64,000 nucleotides of DNA from NCBI RefSeq assembly GCF_002939865.1, contig NZ_MDEE01000007.1, forward strand, positions 80,933-144,932. The letters are read 5' to 3'. Below are positions 1-12,211 of the stretch, one piece after another. The stretch is from Xanthomonas dyei. Its GTDB lineage: Bacteria > Pseudomonadota > Gammaproteobacteria > Xanthomonadales > Xanthomonadaceae. The first letter of the stretch is position 1. Every line of letters starts with the position of its first letter. The translations under genes were made by a program, and so were the position numbers. The notes beneath the pieces are model-generated. The model worked only from the letters and a program-made list of their open reading frames with translations, searched no databases and had not been told where the DNA came from.

Positions 1-2
1 AG

Positions 3-317
3 GCCAAGGGCCTGAAGGTTGGCGTGGCCAAGTTCCCGTGGGCCGCCAGCGGCCGCGCGATCGGCATTGGCCGCACCGAAGGCTTCACCAAGCTGATCTT
101 CGATGAAGACACCCACCGCATCATCGGTGGCGCCATCGTCGGCGTGCATGCCGGCGACCTGCTGGCCGAGATCGGCCTGGCCATCGAGATGGGCGCCGAA
201 GCCGAAGACATCGGCCACACCATCCACGCGCATCCGACCCTGAGCGAGTCGGTCGGCATGGCGGCCGAGGTGTACGACGGCACCATCACCGACCTGTACA
301 TCCCGAAGAAAAAGTAA
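3..317 (+). CDS. lpdA: Dihydrolipoyl dehydrogenase (E3), C-terminal fragment
   Basis: The frame is open from the left edge of the window, so only about the last 104 codons are present. This is the dimerisation domain of the FAD enzyme that reoxidises lipoamide in 2-oxoacid dehydrogenase complexes. The HAHPTLSE motif carries the His-Glu pair that completes the active site of the partner subunit in the homodimer. A TAA stop is followed 23 bp later by a hairpin. I am sure of the family. The symbol lpdA is the usual one, but which of several E3 paralogues this is cannot be told from the fragment. Confidence 0.93.
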   Translation, partial: AKGLKVGVAKFPWAASGRAIGIGRTEGFTKLIFDEDTHRIIGGAIVGVHAGDLLAEIGLAIEMGAEAEDIGHTIHAHPTLSESVGMAAEVYDGTITDLYIPKKK

Positions 318-340
318 CGGCTCGCCTCGGCTGCTGTCAG

Positions 341-367
341 CAACGCCCCGCCTTGTGCGGGGCGTTG
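341..367 (+). terminator. Hairpin terminator after lpdA
   Basis: There is a perfect 11-bp inverted repeat (341-351 with 357-367) around the loop CTTGT. It lies 23 bp after the lpdA stop. No clear T-tract follows, so termination may be partial or factor-assisted. Confidence 0.7.
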
Positions 368-784
368 TCGTGATGGGGATTGGTGCGCGTGATCGCCTTT
401 TGCTGTGGTCGTTGTCGTTGCCGTTGCCTTTACGGTGCTGTTCCTTGCGTTTGGTAGGCGTCAAGTGCATGCGGCGCTACTGCGCACGTGCGGATTTTTC
501 CTGGGTTTCCAGGGTAGTACGCAGCCGCATGTGGCTGCCCCGCTTGGCGGCTGCACTCGATCGCATGCGTCGACAATACTGATCCCTGCAAGCAGATTTC
601 GCAGGTTATCCGGCAGCCTCCAGTCTGGGTGCGTGGCGATCGTGCATCGCTCGCGCGCGCGTCAGGGCTGACCACGCCACGCAGGGCATTGCCACGATGC
701 GATCTCCAGGGCGCTTGCGCAGTCCGCAGCGGGCTTGCACCATCGATGCGCGGACACGCCGTTCGCAGCTCAGGGACGACCCCG
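368..784. other. Intergenic stretch, no gene recognised
   Basis: About 420 bp separate the lpdA terminator from the amidohydrolase start. The frames that are open here have no family resemblance or ribosome site that I can see and look like GC-driven shadows. The promoter of the downstream gene should lie here, but I see no convincing -35/-10 pair. Confidence 0.4.
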
Positions 785-2062
785 ATGTCGAAGATGCGTT
801 TGCCGGTGCTGCTCGCCGCTGCTGGCTGCCTGTGTGCATCGCTGTGCGCGCACGCACAGACCACCGTGATCACCGCCGCGCGCCTGCTGGACGTGCAGAC
901 CGGTCGCTATGTGGACAAGCCGCAGATCGAAGTGGCCGCCGGCCGCATCACCCGCGTCGGTCGGCAGGGCGATCCGCTGCCGGCCGCTGCGCAGCGCATC
1001 GATCTGGGCGAGCGCACGCTGCTGCCGGGGCTGATCGACATGCATGTGCATCTCACCGTGGCCCCCACCTTGGGCGGCTACAAGGGCCTGGAGTACACCG
1101 ACAATTTCTGGACCGTGGTCGGCGTGGCCAATGCCGCAAAAACGCTGCGCGCAGGGTTCACCACGGTGCGCAATGTCGGTTCGCTCAACTACGACGATGT
1201 CGCGCTCAAGCAGGCGATCGAGCGCGGCACCGTGCCCGGCCCGCGCATCGTGCCGGCGACCTACGCCATCGGCGCGACCGGTGGCCACTGCGATGCGACC
1301 GAATTCCCGCCCTCGGTCAAGGTCACCGGCCCCGGTGTCGCCGATGGTCCGGACGCGATCCGCGCCGCGGTGCGGACGCTGCGCAAATACGGCGCAGAAG
1401 TGATCAAGTTCTGCGGCACCGGCGGGGTGCTGTCCAAGACCGACAGTGTCGGCGGGCAGCAATACAGCCTGGAGGAAATGCGCGCGCTGGTGGACGAAGC
1501 GCACCGGCTGGGCCTGAAGGTCGCCGTGCACGCGCATGGCACCGCCGGCATCAACGATGCGATCCGCGCCGGTGCCGACACCATCGAGCACGCCAGCCTG
1601 GCCGATGCGGAGTCCTTCAAGCTGGCCAAGGCGCACGGCACCTGGTTTTCGATGGACATCTACAACGACGACTACATCCTGGCCGAGGGCGAAAAGAACG
1701 GCCTGTTCGCCGAATCGCTGGAAAAGGAGCGCCAGATCGGACGCAAACAGCGTGAGACCTTCCGCGCCGCGCACGCGGCCGGAGTCAAGCTGGTGTTCGG
1801 CAGCGATGGCGGCGTGTATCCCAACGGCGACAACGCCCGCCAGTTCGCCAAGATGGTGGAGTGGGGCATGACGCCGTTGCAAGCGATCCGCGCCGCCACC
1901 GTGGAGGCAGCCGAGGCCCTGGGGCGCAGCAACGATGTCGGCGCCATCGCCCCGGGCCGCTACGCCGATCTGGTCGCGGTCAGCGGCGATCCGCTGCAGG
2001 ACGTCACCGTGCTGCGGCAGGTAGAGGGCGTGATCAAGGGCGGCGAACGCGTCGCCGAGTGA
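785..2062 (+). CDS. Secreted metal-dependent amidohydrolase
   Basis: This 425-residue protein begins with a signal peptide (about residues 1-24, ending near AHA). It continues into an amidohydrolase-superfamily TIM barrel: the metal-binding DMHVHLT motif follows the first barrel strand, VHAHG supplies further His ligands, and FGSDGG carries the catalytic Asp. Relatives are annotated as Xaa-Pro dipeptidases or imidazolonepropionase-like enzymes, and several characterised ones are exported peptidases removing a C-terminal residue. The exact substrate is not readable here. The ATG at 785 starts a proper signal peptide; the frame is open upstream to 629, but those residues look random. ATG 794 is a second possible start. 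Confidence 0.85.
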   Translation: MSKMRLPVLLAAAGCLCASLCAHAQTTVITAARLLDVQTGRYVDKPQIEVAAGRITRVGRQGDPLPAAAQRIDLGERTLLPGLIDMHVHLTVAPTLGGYKGLEYTDNFWTVVGVANAAKTLRAGFTTVRNVGSLNYDDVALKQAIERGTVPGPRIVPATYAIGATGGHCDATEFPPSVKVTGPGVADGPDAIRAAVRTLRKYGAEVIKFCGTGGVLSKTDSVGGQQYSLEEMRALVDEAHRLGLKVAVHAHGTAGINDAIRAGADTIEHASLADAESFKLAKAHGTWFSMDIYNDDYILAEGEKNGLFAESLEKERQIGRKQRETFRAAHAAGVKLVFGSDGGVYPNGDNARQFAKMVEWGMTPLQAIRAATVEAAEALGRSNDVGAIAPGRYADLVAVSGDPLQDVTVLRQVEGVIKGGERVAE

Positions 2063-2323
2063 GCACCCTGGCGCTCGCCGGTGCGGAGCTGCACGCGCGC
2101 GGCTGCCTGACGATATGCGCGCCACTGGCGCGTTGATCGGCACGGGACTCACCGAACCTGCGAGTGGCCACGTCTGCGCACGCTGCCCACAACGCAGGCG
2201 CACGCTCAGCCGCTGCAAGATCGCGTCGCCCCGTCTTGCACGAGGCATCGTGGCCTGGGCATGCTGCAGGTGGAAGCTGTGCGGAGGTCCGGCCACGCAG
2301 TCCATCACAGGGAGTGTCGATCG

Positions 2324-3043
2324 ATGCGCAAGGCCGTGCTTGGAATATGGTTTGTCTGCATGCTCGCGACAGCGCACACCACAGCAGCGTCCACGCAGGA
2401 CGATCCGGCCATGGCGGCGGCGCTGGCCAAATGCCCGGGAGCGGCAGCGTTCGTGCGCACGCAGGAGCAGGCCAAGGCAGATGCCGCTACCGCCCCGCCT
2501 GCCGAGACGGCGGCTCCCAGCGAGCCCGCATTGCGCGCGCGGTTGCTGGAAATGGAGCGCCTGGATCAACAGGTCCGCAACGGTGACTGGTCGCAGGCAG
2601 CGATGGGCAAGATGCTGGCGCTGGACGCCGAACATCTGCCGCAGATGCGTCGCATCGTCGCCGAACACGATGGCTTGCCCAGTGTGGCCCAGGTCGGACG
2701 CGACGGCGTGGCCGCCGCCTGGCTGCTGGTGCAGCATGCCGACGCCGATCCGGCCCTGCAGGAACGCGTGCTGGGCACGCTGACCCGGCAGGGCGCACGC
2801 CGTGGCGAGGTGTCGGTGCACCAGCAGGTCTTGCTGACCGACCGCGTGCTCGTCGCGAACGGCAAACCGCAGCGTTACGGCAGCCAACTGGTGCCCGAGC
2901 AGGGGCGTTGGGTGCCCAAGCCGATCGCCGATCCGGCGCAGGTGGACGTACTACGCGCCGGCATGGACGAGATGCCGCTGGCCGACTACGTGTGCGTGGC
3001 CACGCAGCTGTTCCCGGTGCCGTCGACGCCGCCCGGCAGCTGA
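2324..3043 (+). CDS. Secreted DUF6624-type protein
   Basis: This is a 239-residue protein with an N-terminal signal peptide (about residues 1-22). The central region, with LLEMERLDQQVRN, then D.EHLPQMRRIVAEH, then VGRDGVAAAWLLVQHAD, matches the pattern of the DUF6624 family. The function of that family is unknown. The start is chosen at the ATG 8 bp after GGAG (2311), which gives a clean signal peptide. A convergent terminator separates it from the next gene. The export prediction is strong and the family call is moderate. Confidence 0.7.
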   Translation: MRKAVLGIWFVCMLATAHTTAASTQDDPAMAAALAKCPGAAAFVRTQEQAKADAATAPPAETAAPSEPALRARLLEMERLDQQVRNGDWSQAAMGKMLALDAEHLPQMRRIVAEHDGLPSVAQVGRDGVAAAWLLVQHADADPALQERVLGTLTRQGARRGEVSVHQQVLLTDRVLVANGKPQRYGSQLVPEQGRWVPKPIADPAQVDVLRAGMDEMPLADYVCVATQLFPVPSTPPGS

Positions 3044-3049
3044 AACGCA

Positions 3050-3074
3050 AACGGCCCGCACAGGGCGGGCCGTT
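3050..3074. terminator. Bidirectional terminator between convergent genes
   Basis: A perfect 10-bp inverted repeat (3050-3059 with 3065-3074) with loop ACAGG lies between the stops of the DUF6624 gene and the outer-membrane protein gene. It can serve both strands. Confidence 0.75.
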
Positions 3075-3095
3075 CGCTAGCAACGGTGGCGCAGA

Positions 3096-3908
3096 TCAGA
3101 ACGCGAACGTCACGCCTGCCACCGGGCCCTTGAACTCCTGCTTCAGGCCGATCAGACCATCGCTGCCGCGCTGGTCGACGTCGAGCTTGAACCAGTCGTA
3201 GCCGGCGAAGATGCCGAAGTTCTTGGTGAAGCGGTATTCGGCGATCGCGTTGGCGCGGCTCAGGTCGCCCTCGTAGTCGTCGAAGTTGCCCCAGCTGGTG
3301 TTGAGGTACTGGCCCTGCACGTTGAACAGCCAATGCTCGCTCGGACGCGCGGTGAAGCGGATACCCACCACCGGTGCCACGCCGTCGGCCTTCTCGTCCA
3401 GCACGTCGCCGGAGAACACGGTGCCCAGATCGGCATATCCGTTGGCTTCGACCTTGGCATATTCGGCACCGATCTGCAGGCCCAGGCTGAATTCCGGTGC
3501 ATCGATCACCGAGTAGTCGTACACCAGGGTCGCGACCTGATACTTCAGCTCGCCCTTGATGAAGCTGCCGCTCGGCACGGTTACGCCGCCTGCGCTCAGA
3601 TCCTGGGTCAGGGTCTCGCGGCGATCCTTGTCGTACTTGAAGTAATCGAAGATCAGGCGCTGACGGGTGCTGATGCGGAACACGCCATCGACGCGCGGCT
3701 CCCATTCCTTGCCGCCCAGCTTGAAATCTTCATTGACCGACACGTTGTTGCCCGCCAGCAGCGTGTTGCCGCGGATGGTGTTGTCGTTGTCCACATTCAT
3801 CGCACCGAGGCGAATCTGGAAGCGGTCATCGGTATCTTCGGCGTGTGCCGGCGCGACGTAGGCGACGGCCAGAACGCACGGGATCGCCAGTGCGAGGAGG
3901 TGTTTCAT
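3096..3908 (-). CDS. Outer-membrane beta-barrel protein
   Basis: The 270-residue product has a signal peptide (residues 1-23, AHA cut). Beyond it come alternating amphipathic strands rich in Tyr, Phe and Gly, ending in GPVAGVTFAF. A C-terminal Phe after alternating hydrophobics is the usual signal for barrel assembly by BAM. It resembles the small 8-10-strand barrels found in xanthomonads; the ligand or role is unknown. The start ATG follows GAGCTCC-type purines, and the 630-bp region upstream is shared with the atp promoter. Confidence 0.75.
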   Translation of the reverse strand: MKHLLALAIPCVLAVAYVAPAHAEDTDDRFQIRLGAMNVDNDNTIRGNTLLAGNNVSVNEDFKLGGKEWEPRVDGVFRISTRQRLIFDYFKYDKDRRETLTQDLSAGGVTVPSGSFIKGELKYQVATLVYDYSVIDAPEFSLGLQIGAEYAKVEANGYADLGTVFSGDVLDEKADGVAPVVGIRFTARPSEHWLFNVQGQYLNTSWGNFDDYEGDLSRANAIAEYRFTKNFGIFAGYDWFKLDVDQRGSDGLIGLKQEFKGPVAGVTFAF

Positions 3909-4044
3909 GGGGAGCTCCGTAATCTTGGAATGGTCAGGCCGATGGGCCAGTGGCGCGCACTATCGATAAGCCCGCGTCTTCCATAAGTGAAGAGCCTGTC
4001 GCACATCCGTGAAGGCGGACATAGCAATCGGACAAAACGGTCCG

Positions 4045-4061
4045 CATGCCTAATAGGCATG
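4045..4061. promoter_or_regulatory. Perfect 17-bp palindrome upstream of the OMP gene
   Basis: Two 8-bp arms (CATGCCTA and TAGGCATG) flank a single A. The site lies about 137 bp upstream of the outer-membrane protein start. Size and symmetry fit a dimeric regulator's operator, but no regulator is identified. Confidence 0.35.
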
Positions 4062-4283
4062 GGCATCGCGCGCTGGCGGCGCCCAATCCGGCGCTGACGA
4101 CGACACGCGAAAAGTGTGCCGTAGTGCATACCTGCGGGTACGGTCGTCGCTGCCAACTGCGCAGCCGATGATGCTGCACGCGGCAATCGGGCCTCCATCG
4201 TGGCCCTGCATAGAGCGAAACGAGCGTGCAATGCAGCGGATTGGACCGCCGATGGGAAAGTGTCAGGGTGCGACAAAATGCGT

Positions 4284-4470
4284 AAAAAGCAGGAGCCCCG
4301 GTCTCCCAGGGCTCCCATACGCGACCTGCGGCGGTACCTTTCGACGAGGATGTGCAGGCCTCGCAGGTTCCGACCGCCAGTTTGTGGCAAAGTTCCCACC
4401 CGCCGCCGCCGTGCATGTTTGGTGCGTTGCAGCAGCCGATGACCTTTGCCGGTTGTCTCGCAATTTGTCC
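4284..4470 (-). ncRNA. Candidate small RNA antiparallel to the atp leader
   Basis: On the minus strand, a 7-bp GC-rich hairpin (4309-4315 with 4292-4298) is followed by TGC and five T's at 4288-4284. That is a textbook intrinsic terminator with no open reading frame of note upstream. A possible minus-strand promoter (TTGCGC, 18-bp spacer, TATAGC) lies near 4476-4505 and would give a transcript of about 190 nt. An inverted CCTGCG/CGCAGG pair lies inside. The terminator is directly visible; the RNA itself is inferred. Confidence 0.4.
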
Positions 4471-4482
4471 CATTGCTATACT
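4453..4482 (+). promoter_or_regulatory. Promoter of the atp operon
   Basis: TTGTCT (4453-4458) and TATACT (4477-4482) are separated by 18 bp and lie 60 bp ahead of atpI. This fits a sigma-70 promoter and places the transcript start near 4489. Confidence 0.65.
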
Positions 4483-4541
4483 TTCGCGGCTCGACGAGGC
4501 GCAACTGCGCCTCCCCCTCATTCACACGTAAGGTAACCGTA

Positions 4542-4907
4542 GTGCTGAACTCCGTTGACGCGGGTCGGCGGTTGATGCTGCGCGCTGCGGTATATCCGCT
4601 TGCCGCCGTAGCTATAACCAGTCTGGGGTTGCTGTTGGTTGGTCCCCGTTACTCTGCCGGTCTGGCATTGACCGGCTTTGCAACGGTACTGGGCGGTTGG
4701 GTTGCGGCACGCACCGCGCTCGGCGGCGGCATCCAGGCAGCAGGCATCGCGATGGTGCGGTTGGTGCTGGCGATGGTGCTGAAGTGGGTGTTGGTATTTG
4801 CGGCGTTGTCGCTGGGCTTTGCCCTGTGGCGGCTGCCTCCTCTGGCTCTGTTGGCGGGTATCGCCATCGGGTTGATTTTTCAGGTTCTGGCTCTGGCCAG
4901 ACGTTGA
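4542..4907 (+). CDS. atpI: ATP synthase subunit I
   Basis: This 121-residue, very hydrophobic protein with about four membrane helices sits directly before atpB, as AtpI does in most proteobacterial atp operons. AtpI helps assemble the c-ring and is not part of the finished enzyme. The GTG at 4542 is chosen because AAGG lies 8 bp upstream and the reading frame before it (back to 4446) runs into the promoter. Sequence conservation in this family is low, so the call rests on position, length and topology. Confidence 0.85.
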   Translation: MLNSVDAGRRLMLRAAVYPLAAVAITSLGLLLVGPRYSAGLALTGFATVLGGWVAARTALGGGIQAAGIAMVRLVLAMVLKWVLVFAALSLGFALWRLPPLALLAGIAIGLIFQVLALARR

Positions 4908-4932
4908 TTCGAACTTAAAGGGCTCCAGACAC

Positions 4933-6106
<1,174 letters not shown>

Positions 6107-6164
6107 TCCAGCGGTAGCAGGATGTGGAGGCAGCCAGTGCGGTTGCATCCGCGGATGAAGGTCG

Positions 6165-6193
6165 GAAAGCGTCGCCACTGCGGCGGCGCTTTC
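6165..6193 (+). promoter_or_regulatory. 12-bp hairpin between atpE and atpF
   Basis: GAAAGCGTCGCC (6165-6176) pairs over its full length (one G-U) with 6182-6193 around loop ACTGC, 27 bp before atpF. A 12-bp palindrome (6146-6157) sits just upstream. No T-tract follows, so it probably protects the 3' end of the atpE message or tunes expression between c and b, rather than terminating. Confidence 0.6.
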
Positions 6194-6219
6194 ACCCCTA
6201 AACAGCGATTGAGCGACCC

Positions 6220-6690
6220 ATGGATATCACCCTTACCATCTTTGCCCAGGCGCTGGCCTTCGCCGGTCTGATCTGGATCGTCGCGACCAAAATCTGGCCG
6301 CCGCTGCTGCAGGCGATCGAAGAGCGTCAGCAAAAGATCGCTGAAGGTCTGGCCGCAGCCGATCGCAGCCAGAAAGATCTGGCGCAGGCGCAGGAAAAGG
6401 TCAACGAAGCACTGAAAGACGCACGCACCAAGGCCAACGAGATCATCGATCAGGCCCATGCGCGCGCCAACCAGATCATCGAAGCGGCCAAGCTCGAGGC
6501 GATTGCCGAAGCCAACCGTCAGAAGGATCTGGCCCAGACCGAAATCGACGCATCTGCCACCCGTGCCCGTGAAGAACTGCGCAAGCAGATCTCGGTGCTG
6601 GCGGTCAGCGGCGCCGAGAAGCTGCTCAAGCGCGAAATCGATGCCAACGCCCACAAGGCGCTGCTCGACGAGCTGGCGGCGGAGATTTAA
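6220..6690 (+). CDS. atpF: ATP synthase F0 subunit b
   Basis: The 156-residue peripheral stalk subunit has one N-terminal membrane helix (about residues 6-24) followed by a long charged helix rich in Ala, Glu, Lys and Arg that dimerises as a coiled coil. It links subunit a to F1 through delta. The stop is 3 bp before atpH, so the two are likely coupled in translation. Confidence 0.96.
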   Translation: MDITLTIFAQALAFAGLIWIVATKIWPPLLQAIEERQQKIAEGLAAADRSQKDLAQAQEKVNEALKDARTKANEIIDQAHARANQIIEAAKLEAIAEANRQKDLAQTEIDASATRAREELRKQISVLAVSGAEKLLKREIDANAHKALLDELAAEI

Positions 6691-6693
6691 TCG

Positions 6694-7221
6694 ATGAGTC
6701 AGGCCCTCACACTTGCCCGTCCCTACGGCCGTGCCGCGTTTGCAATCGCGCGTGAGGGCGGTACGTTCGCGCCCTGGTCCGATGCGCTGGCGTTTTCGGC
6801 GCAGGTGGCTGGCGATCCGCGCGTGGCTGCGCTGCTGCTCAACCCGGCCCTGCGCCAGGAACAGGCAGTGACGTTGCTGGCGCCGCCGCAGGCGAGCGAA
6901 GACTATCTGCGTTTCCTCGGCCTGCTGGCCGATGCGCAGCGTTTGTCGGCGCTGCCGGAAATCGCAGGCTTGTACGAACAGCTGCGCGCCGAGGCCGAAC
7001 ACGTCGTCAAGGCGACCGTGACCTCGGCAACTGAAATGACCGCGGCCGAGCTGGATACGATCGCCGTTGCACTGAAGAAGCGTTTTGGCCGCGAGGTGGA
7101 CATCACCACCGCGGTGGATGCATCGCTGATCGGCGGCGCGGTGATCGACACCGGCGACGTGGTCATCGACGGCTCGCTGAAGGGCAAGCTCGCGCGTCTG
7201 CAAAGCTCGCTCGCCCACTGA
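6694..7221 (+). CDS. atpH: ATP synthase F1 subunit delta
   Basis: This 175-residue soluble subunit has an N-terminal helical bundle ([16 protein letters not shown]) that caps the alpha subunits. The C-terminal part ([20 protein letters not shown]) carries the family signature and contacts subunit b. It starts 3 bp after atpF, and length and order are standard. Confidence 0.96.
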   Translation: MSQALTLARPYGRAAFAIAREGGTFAPWSDALAFSAQVAGDPRVAALLLNPALRQEQAVTLLAPPQASEDYLRFLGLLADAQRLSALPEIAGLYEQLRAEAEHVVKATVTSATEMTAAELDTIAVALKKRFGREVDITTAVDASLIGGAVIDTGDVVIDGSLKGKLARLQSSLAH

Positions 7222-7268
7222 ATTCACATAAACGCATGGCCCTCGCGGCCGGCACCTAGGACTGAACG

Positions 7269-8816
7269 ATGGCAACCACGCTCAACCCCTCCGAAATCAG
7301 CGACCTGATCAAGACCCGCATCGAGACGGTCAAGCTGTCCGCGGAGTCGCGCAACGAAGGCTCCGTGACCAGCGTGTCCGACGGCATCGTGCGCATCTTC
7401 GGCCTGGCCGACGTGATGCAGGGCGAAATGATCGAACTGCCCAACAACACCTTCGCCCTGGCGTTGAACCTGGAGCGCGATTCGGTCGGCGCCGTGGTGC
7501 TGGGCGATTACGAAAACCTGCGCGAAGGCGACGTGGCCAAGACCACCGGCCGCATCCTGGAAGTGCCGGTGGGTCCGGAACTGCTGGGCCGCGTGGTCAA
7601 CGCACTGGGCGAGCCGATCGACGGCAAGGGCCCCCTGGGCGCCACCCAGACCGCACCGGTCGAGCGCGTTGCGCCGGGCGTGATCTGGCGTAAGTCGGTC
7701 GACCAGCCGGTGCAGACCGGTTACAAGTCGGTCGATGCGATGATCCCGATCGGCCGCGGCCAGCGCGAGCTGGTCATCGGCGACCGCCAGACCGGCAAGA
7801 CCGCGCTGGCGATCGATGCGGTGATCAACCAGAAGGGCACCGGCATCAAGTGCGTGTATGTGGCGATCGGCCAGAAGGCCTCGACCGTTGCCAATATCGT
7901 ACGCAAGCTCGAAGAAAACGGCGCGCTGGCGCACACCGTGGTGGTGGCTGCGACCGCGTCCGAATCGGCCGCGATGCAGTACATCAGCCCGTATGCCGGC
8001 TGCACCATGGGCGAGTACTTCATGGACCGCGGCGAAGACGCGCTGATCGTGTACGACGATCTGTCCAAGCAGGCCGTGGCCTACCGCCAGATCTCGCTGC
8101 TGCTCAAGCGCCCGCCGGGCCGCGAAGCCTATCCGGGCGACGTGTTCTATCTGCACTCCCGCCTGCTGGAGCGCGCCGCGCGCGTGTCCGAGGAATACGT
8201 GGAGAAGTTCACCAACGGTGCGGTGACCGGCAAGACCGGCTCGCTGACCGCGCTGCCGATCATCGAAACGCAGGCCGGCGACGTCTCCGCGTTCGTGCCG
8301 ACCAACGTGATCTCGATCACCGACGGCCAGATCTTCCTGGAAACCGACCTGTTCAACGCCGGTATCCGCCCGGCCGTGAACGCCGGTATCTCGGTGTCGC
8401 GCGTCGGTGGTGCGGCCCAGACCAAGATCATCAAGAAGCTGTCCGGCGGCATCCGTATCTCGCTGGCGCAGTACCGCGAGCTGGCGGCGTTCGCGCAGTT
8501 CGCCTCGGACCTGGACGAAGCCACCCGCAAGCAGCTCGAGCGCGGTCAGCGCGTCACCGAGCTGATGAAGCAGAAGCAGTACGCACCGATGTCCATCGCC
8601 AACCAGGCGCTGTCGATCTACGCCGTCAACGAGGGTTACCTCGATGAAGTGCCGGTCAACAAGCTGCTGGCGTTCGAAGAAGGCCTGCACGCGCACTTCG
8701 CCAACACCCAGGGCGAGTTGATCGACAAGGTCAACAGCACCGGCGGTTGGGACAACGACATCGAAGCCGCGTTCAAGAAGGGCATCGCAGAGTTCAAGAC
8801 CACCGGCACCTGGTAA
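7269..8816 (+). CDS. atpA: ATP synthase F1 subunit alpha
   Basis: The 515-residue non-catalytic nucleotide-binding subunit has its P-loop GDRQTGKT at residues 171-178. The ATP synthase alpha/beta signature [10 protein letters not shown] is near residue 373 and holds the arginine-finger region. A full-length ORF with standard size follows atpH by 47 bp. The spacer after it carries one of the GGGAATC-like arrays. Confidence 0.98.
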   Translation: MATTLNPSEISDLIKTRIETVKLSAESRNEGSVTSVSDGIVRIFGLADVMQGEMIELPNNTFALALNLERDSVGAVVLGDYENLREGDVAKTTGRILEVPVGPELLGRVVNALGEPIDGKGPLGATQTAPVERVAPGVIWRKSVDQPVQTGYKSVDAMIPIGRGQRELVIGDRQTGKTALAIDAVINQKGTGIKCVYVAIGQKASTVANIVRKLEENGALAHTVVVAATASESAAMQYISPYAGCTMGEYFMDRGEDALIVYDDLSKQAVAYRQISLLLKRPPGREAYPGDVFYLHSRLLERAARVSEEYVEKFTNGAVTGKTGSLTALPIIETQAGDVSAFVPTNVISITDGQIFLETDLFNAGIRPAVNAGISVSRVGGAAQTKIIKKLSGGIRISLAQYRELAAFAQFASDLDEATRKQLERGQRVTELMKQKQYAPMSIANQALSIYAVNEGYLDEVPVNKLLAFEEGLHAHFANTQGELIDKVNSTGGWDNDIEAAFKKGIAEFKTTGTW

Positions 8817-8822
8817 GGCGCC

Positions 8823-8981
8823 GGGATTGGGGATTGGGCATTCGGGATTTGTAGGAGCGGTGGTTCGGGGCGTTGGCCCATGTCGAATCACCGCTGCCGA
8901 ATCCCAGATTTAGGAATTAGAGAGTCGTGAAGTGGGACGCGGGAGGCTCTGGCCATTCCTGATTCCCGATTCCCGATTCTC
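8823..8981. repeat. Facing GGGATT-type repeat arrays in the atpA-atpG spacer
   Basis: A run of GGGATTG-like units (8823-8850) is matched by a run of the complementary GATTCCC-like units (8955-8981). Transcribed, the two can pair into a long imperfect hairpin between atpA and atpG. The same layout recurs in the next two spacers of the operon. Confidence 0.65.
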
Positions 8982-8997
8982 ACGAGCGGAGCGAGCA

Positions 8998-9861
8998 ATG
9001 GCAGGCGGACGCGAAATCAAAACCAAGATCAAGAGCGTGCAGAACACCCGCAAGGTGACGCGCGCGCTCGAAATGGTCTCGGCCTCCAAGATCCGCAAGG
9101 CGCAGGAGCGCATGAAGACCTCGCGTCCGTATGCGCAGGCGATGAAGCAGGTGATCGGGCATCTGGCGCAGGCCAGCACCGATTTCCAGCATCCGTTTCT
9201 GGTCGAGCGTGAGCAGGTCAAGCGGGTCGGTTACATCGTGATCTCTTCCGACCGCGGCCTGGCCGGTGGTCTGAACAACAACTTGTTCCGCAAGATGCTG
9301 GGCGAAGTGCGCCCGTGGCAGGACAAGGGCGCCGAGATCGACGTGGTGACCATCGGTCAGAAGGCCTCGGCGTTCTTCCGTCGCATCAAGGTCAACATGG
9401 TCGGCAGCGTGACCCACCTGGGCGACAGCCCGCAGGTCGAGCAGCTGATTGGTGTGATCAAGGTGATGATCGATGCCTACATCGACGGCAAGGTGGACCG
9501 CGTGTATCTGGTCTACAACCGCTTCGTGAACACCATGACGCAGAAGGCCAGCTTCGATCAGCTGCTGCCGCTGCCGGCCGCCGAGCACAAGGTGGCGCAT
9601 CACGATTGGGACTACCTGTACGAACCCGATGCCGCGACCGTGCTGGAGCACGTGATGACGCGTTACATCGAGTCGCTGGTGTACCAGGCCGTGCTGGAAA
9701 ACGTGGCATCCGAACATGCCGCGCGCATGGTGGCGATGAAGGCCGCCAGCGACAACGCCAACAAGATGATCGGCACCTTGCAACTGGTCTACAACAAGGC
9801 ACGTCAGGCGGCGATCACCCAGGAAATTTCGGAAATCGTCAGCGGCGCGGCCGCTGTCTAG
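8998..9861 (+). CDS. atpG: ATP synthase F1 subunit gamma
   Basis: The 287-residue central rotor shaft has the N-terminal coiled-coil strand ([19 protein letters not shown]) and the C-terminal one ([21 protein letters not shown]), which includes the family signature. ATG 8998 gives the family's normal N-terminus and follows GGAGCGAGCA. The frame is open upstream to 8932, but that part is repeat DNA. Confidence 0.97.
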   Translation: MAGGREIKTKIKSVQNTRKVTRALEMVSASKIRKAQERMKTSRPYAQAMKQVIGHLAQASTDFQHPFLVEREQVKRVGYIVISSDRGLAGGLNNNLFRKMLGEVRPWQDKGAEIDVVTIGQKASAFFRRIKVNMVGSVTHLGDSPQVEQLIGVIKVMIDAYIDGKVDRVYLVYNRFVNTMTQKASFDQLLPLPAAEHKVAHHDWDYLYEPDAATVLEHVMTRYIESLVYQAVLENVASEHAARMVAMKAASDNANKMIGTLQLVYNKARQAAITQEISEIVSGAAAV

Positions 9862-9863
9862 CC

Positions 9864-11392
<1,529 letters not shown>

Positions 11393-11415
11393 TTGATCCC
11401 AGCCGCCATGCGGCT

Positions 11416-11540
11416 GGAATCGGGAATCGGGAATCGGGAATCGTAAAGGCGGGTTTTAGGTGAGTTGGAAGTCACGAGAATCTGGAAGTGCGCGCAGTCA
11501 TGCGCTCTTCCGATTCCCGACTCCCGATTCCCGATTCCCC
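11416..11540. repeat. Facing GGGAATC arrays in the atpD-atpC spacer
   Basis: Four head-to-tail GGAATCG units (11416-11443) face four CGATTCC-type units (11511-11540). The arms are the most regular of the three atp spacers and can fold into a long stem. Confidence 0.7.
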
Positions 11541-11561
11541 GCCTCACTACAGTGAGGCACC

Positions 11562-11984
11562 ATGAGCACTATTCGTTGCGACATCGTCAGCGCCGAGAAG
11601 GAAATCTTCCACGGTGAGGCGACGCTGGTCGTGGCCACCGGCGAACTGGGCGAGCTGGGCATTGCGCCCAAGCACGCGCCGCTGATCACCCGCCTGAAGC
11701 CGGGCAAGGTGGTGGTCACCACCGCCAGTGGCGAACAGCTGGATTTCGCCATCTCCGGCGGCATCCTGGAAGTGCAGCCGCAGGTGGTGACCGTGCTGGT
11801 CGACACCGCGGTGCGTGCGCAGGACATCGATGAGGCTGCAGTTCGCAAGGTCAAGGAAGAAGCCGAGCGTCTGCTGGCCAACCGTGGCGACACGGTGGAC
11901 GTGGCGCAGGCGCAGCGTCAGCTGGCCGAGGCGACGGTGCAGTTGCAGGCGCTGGAGCGGTTGCGACGCACCCTCAAGCACTGA
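11562..11984 (+). CDS. atpC: ATP synthase F1 subunit epsilon
   Basis: The 140-residue rotor foot and inhibitor subunit has an N-terminal beta-sandwich ([35 protein letters not shown]) and a C-terminal helical hairpin from about residue 88. It is the last gene of the operon and is followed by a strong intrinsic terminator. Confidence 0.97.
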   Translation: MSTIRCDIVSAEKEIFHGEATLVVATGELGELGIAPKHAPLITRLKPGKVVVTTASGEQLDFAISGGILEVQPQVVTVLVDTAVRAQDIDEAAVRKVKEEAERLLANRGDTVDVAQAQRQLAEATVQLQALERLRRTLKH

Positions 11985-12054
11985 TCGATCGCCTGGCCCA
12001 TTGCGTGGGCAAGCGACTTGCTTCAGCTGTAATGCCGGATGCAGATGTGGATTG

Positions 12055-12089
12055 AAAACGCCGACCTTCGTGTCGGCGTTTTCGTTTTT
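12055..12089 (+). terminator. Intrinsic terminator of the atp operon
   Basis: A perfect 11-bp stem (12055-12065 with 12072-12082) with loop CTTCGT is followed by CGTTTTT. It lies about 70 bp after atpC. Confidence 0.9.
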
Positions 12090-12211
12090 GGAGATGCGCC
12101 TGCGTGGCACAAGGCCGCGTGTTGCCGACAGCGCGCACACTGCGTGGCATGGTTGCCATGCAGCGCTTCATTGCGCCATGGCATGATCACCCCCGACATT
12201 GAGGACACCCC

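Noticed and set aside
770..2887. 705-codon open frame on the minus strand
   Set aside because: It lies opposite the amidohydrolase and DUF6624 genes, has no family resemblance, and its His/Arg/Gln-rich composition is what the complement of GC-rich coding DNA gives.
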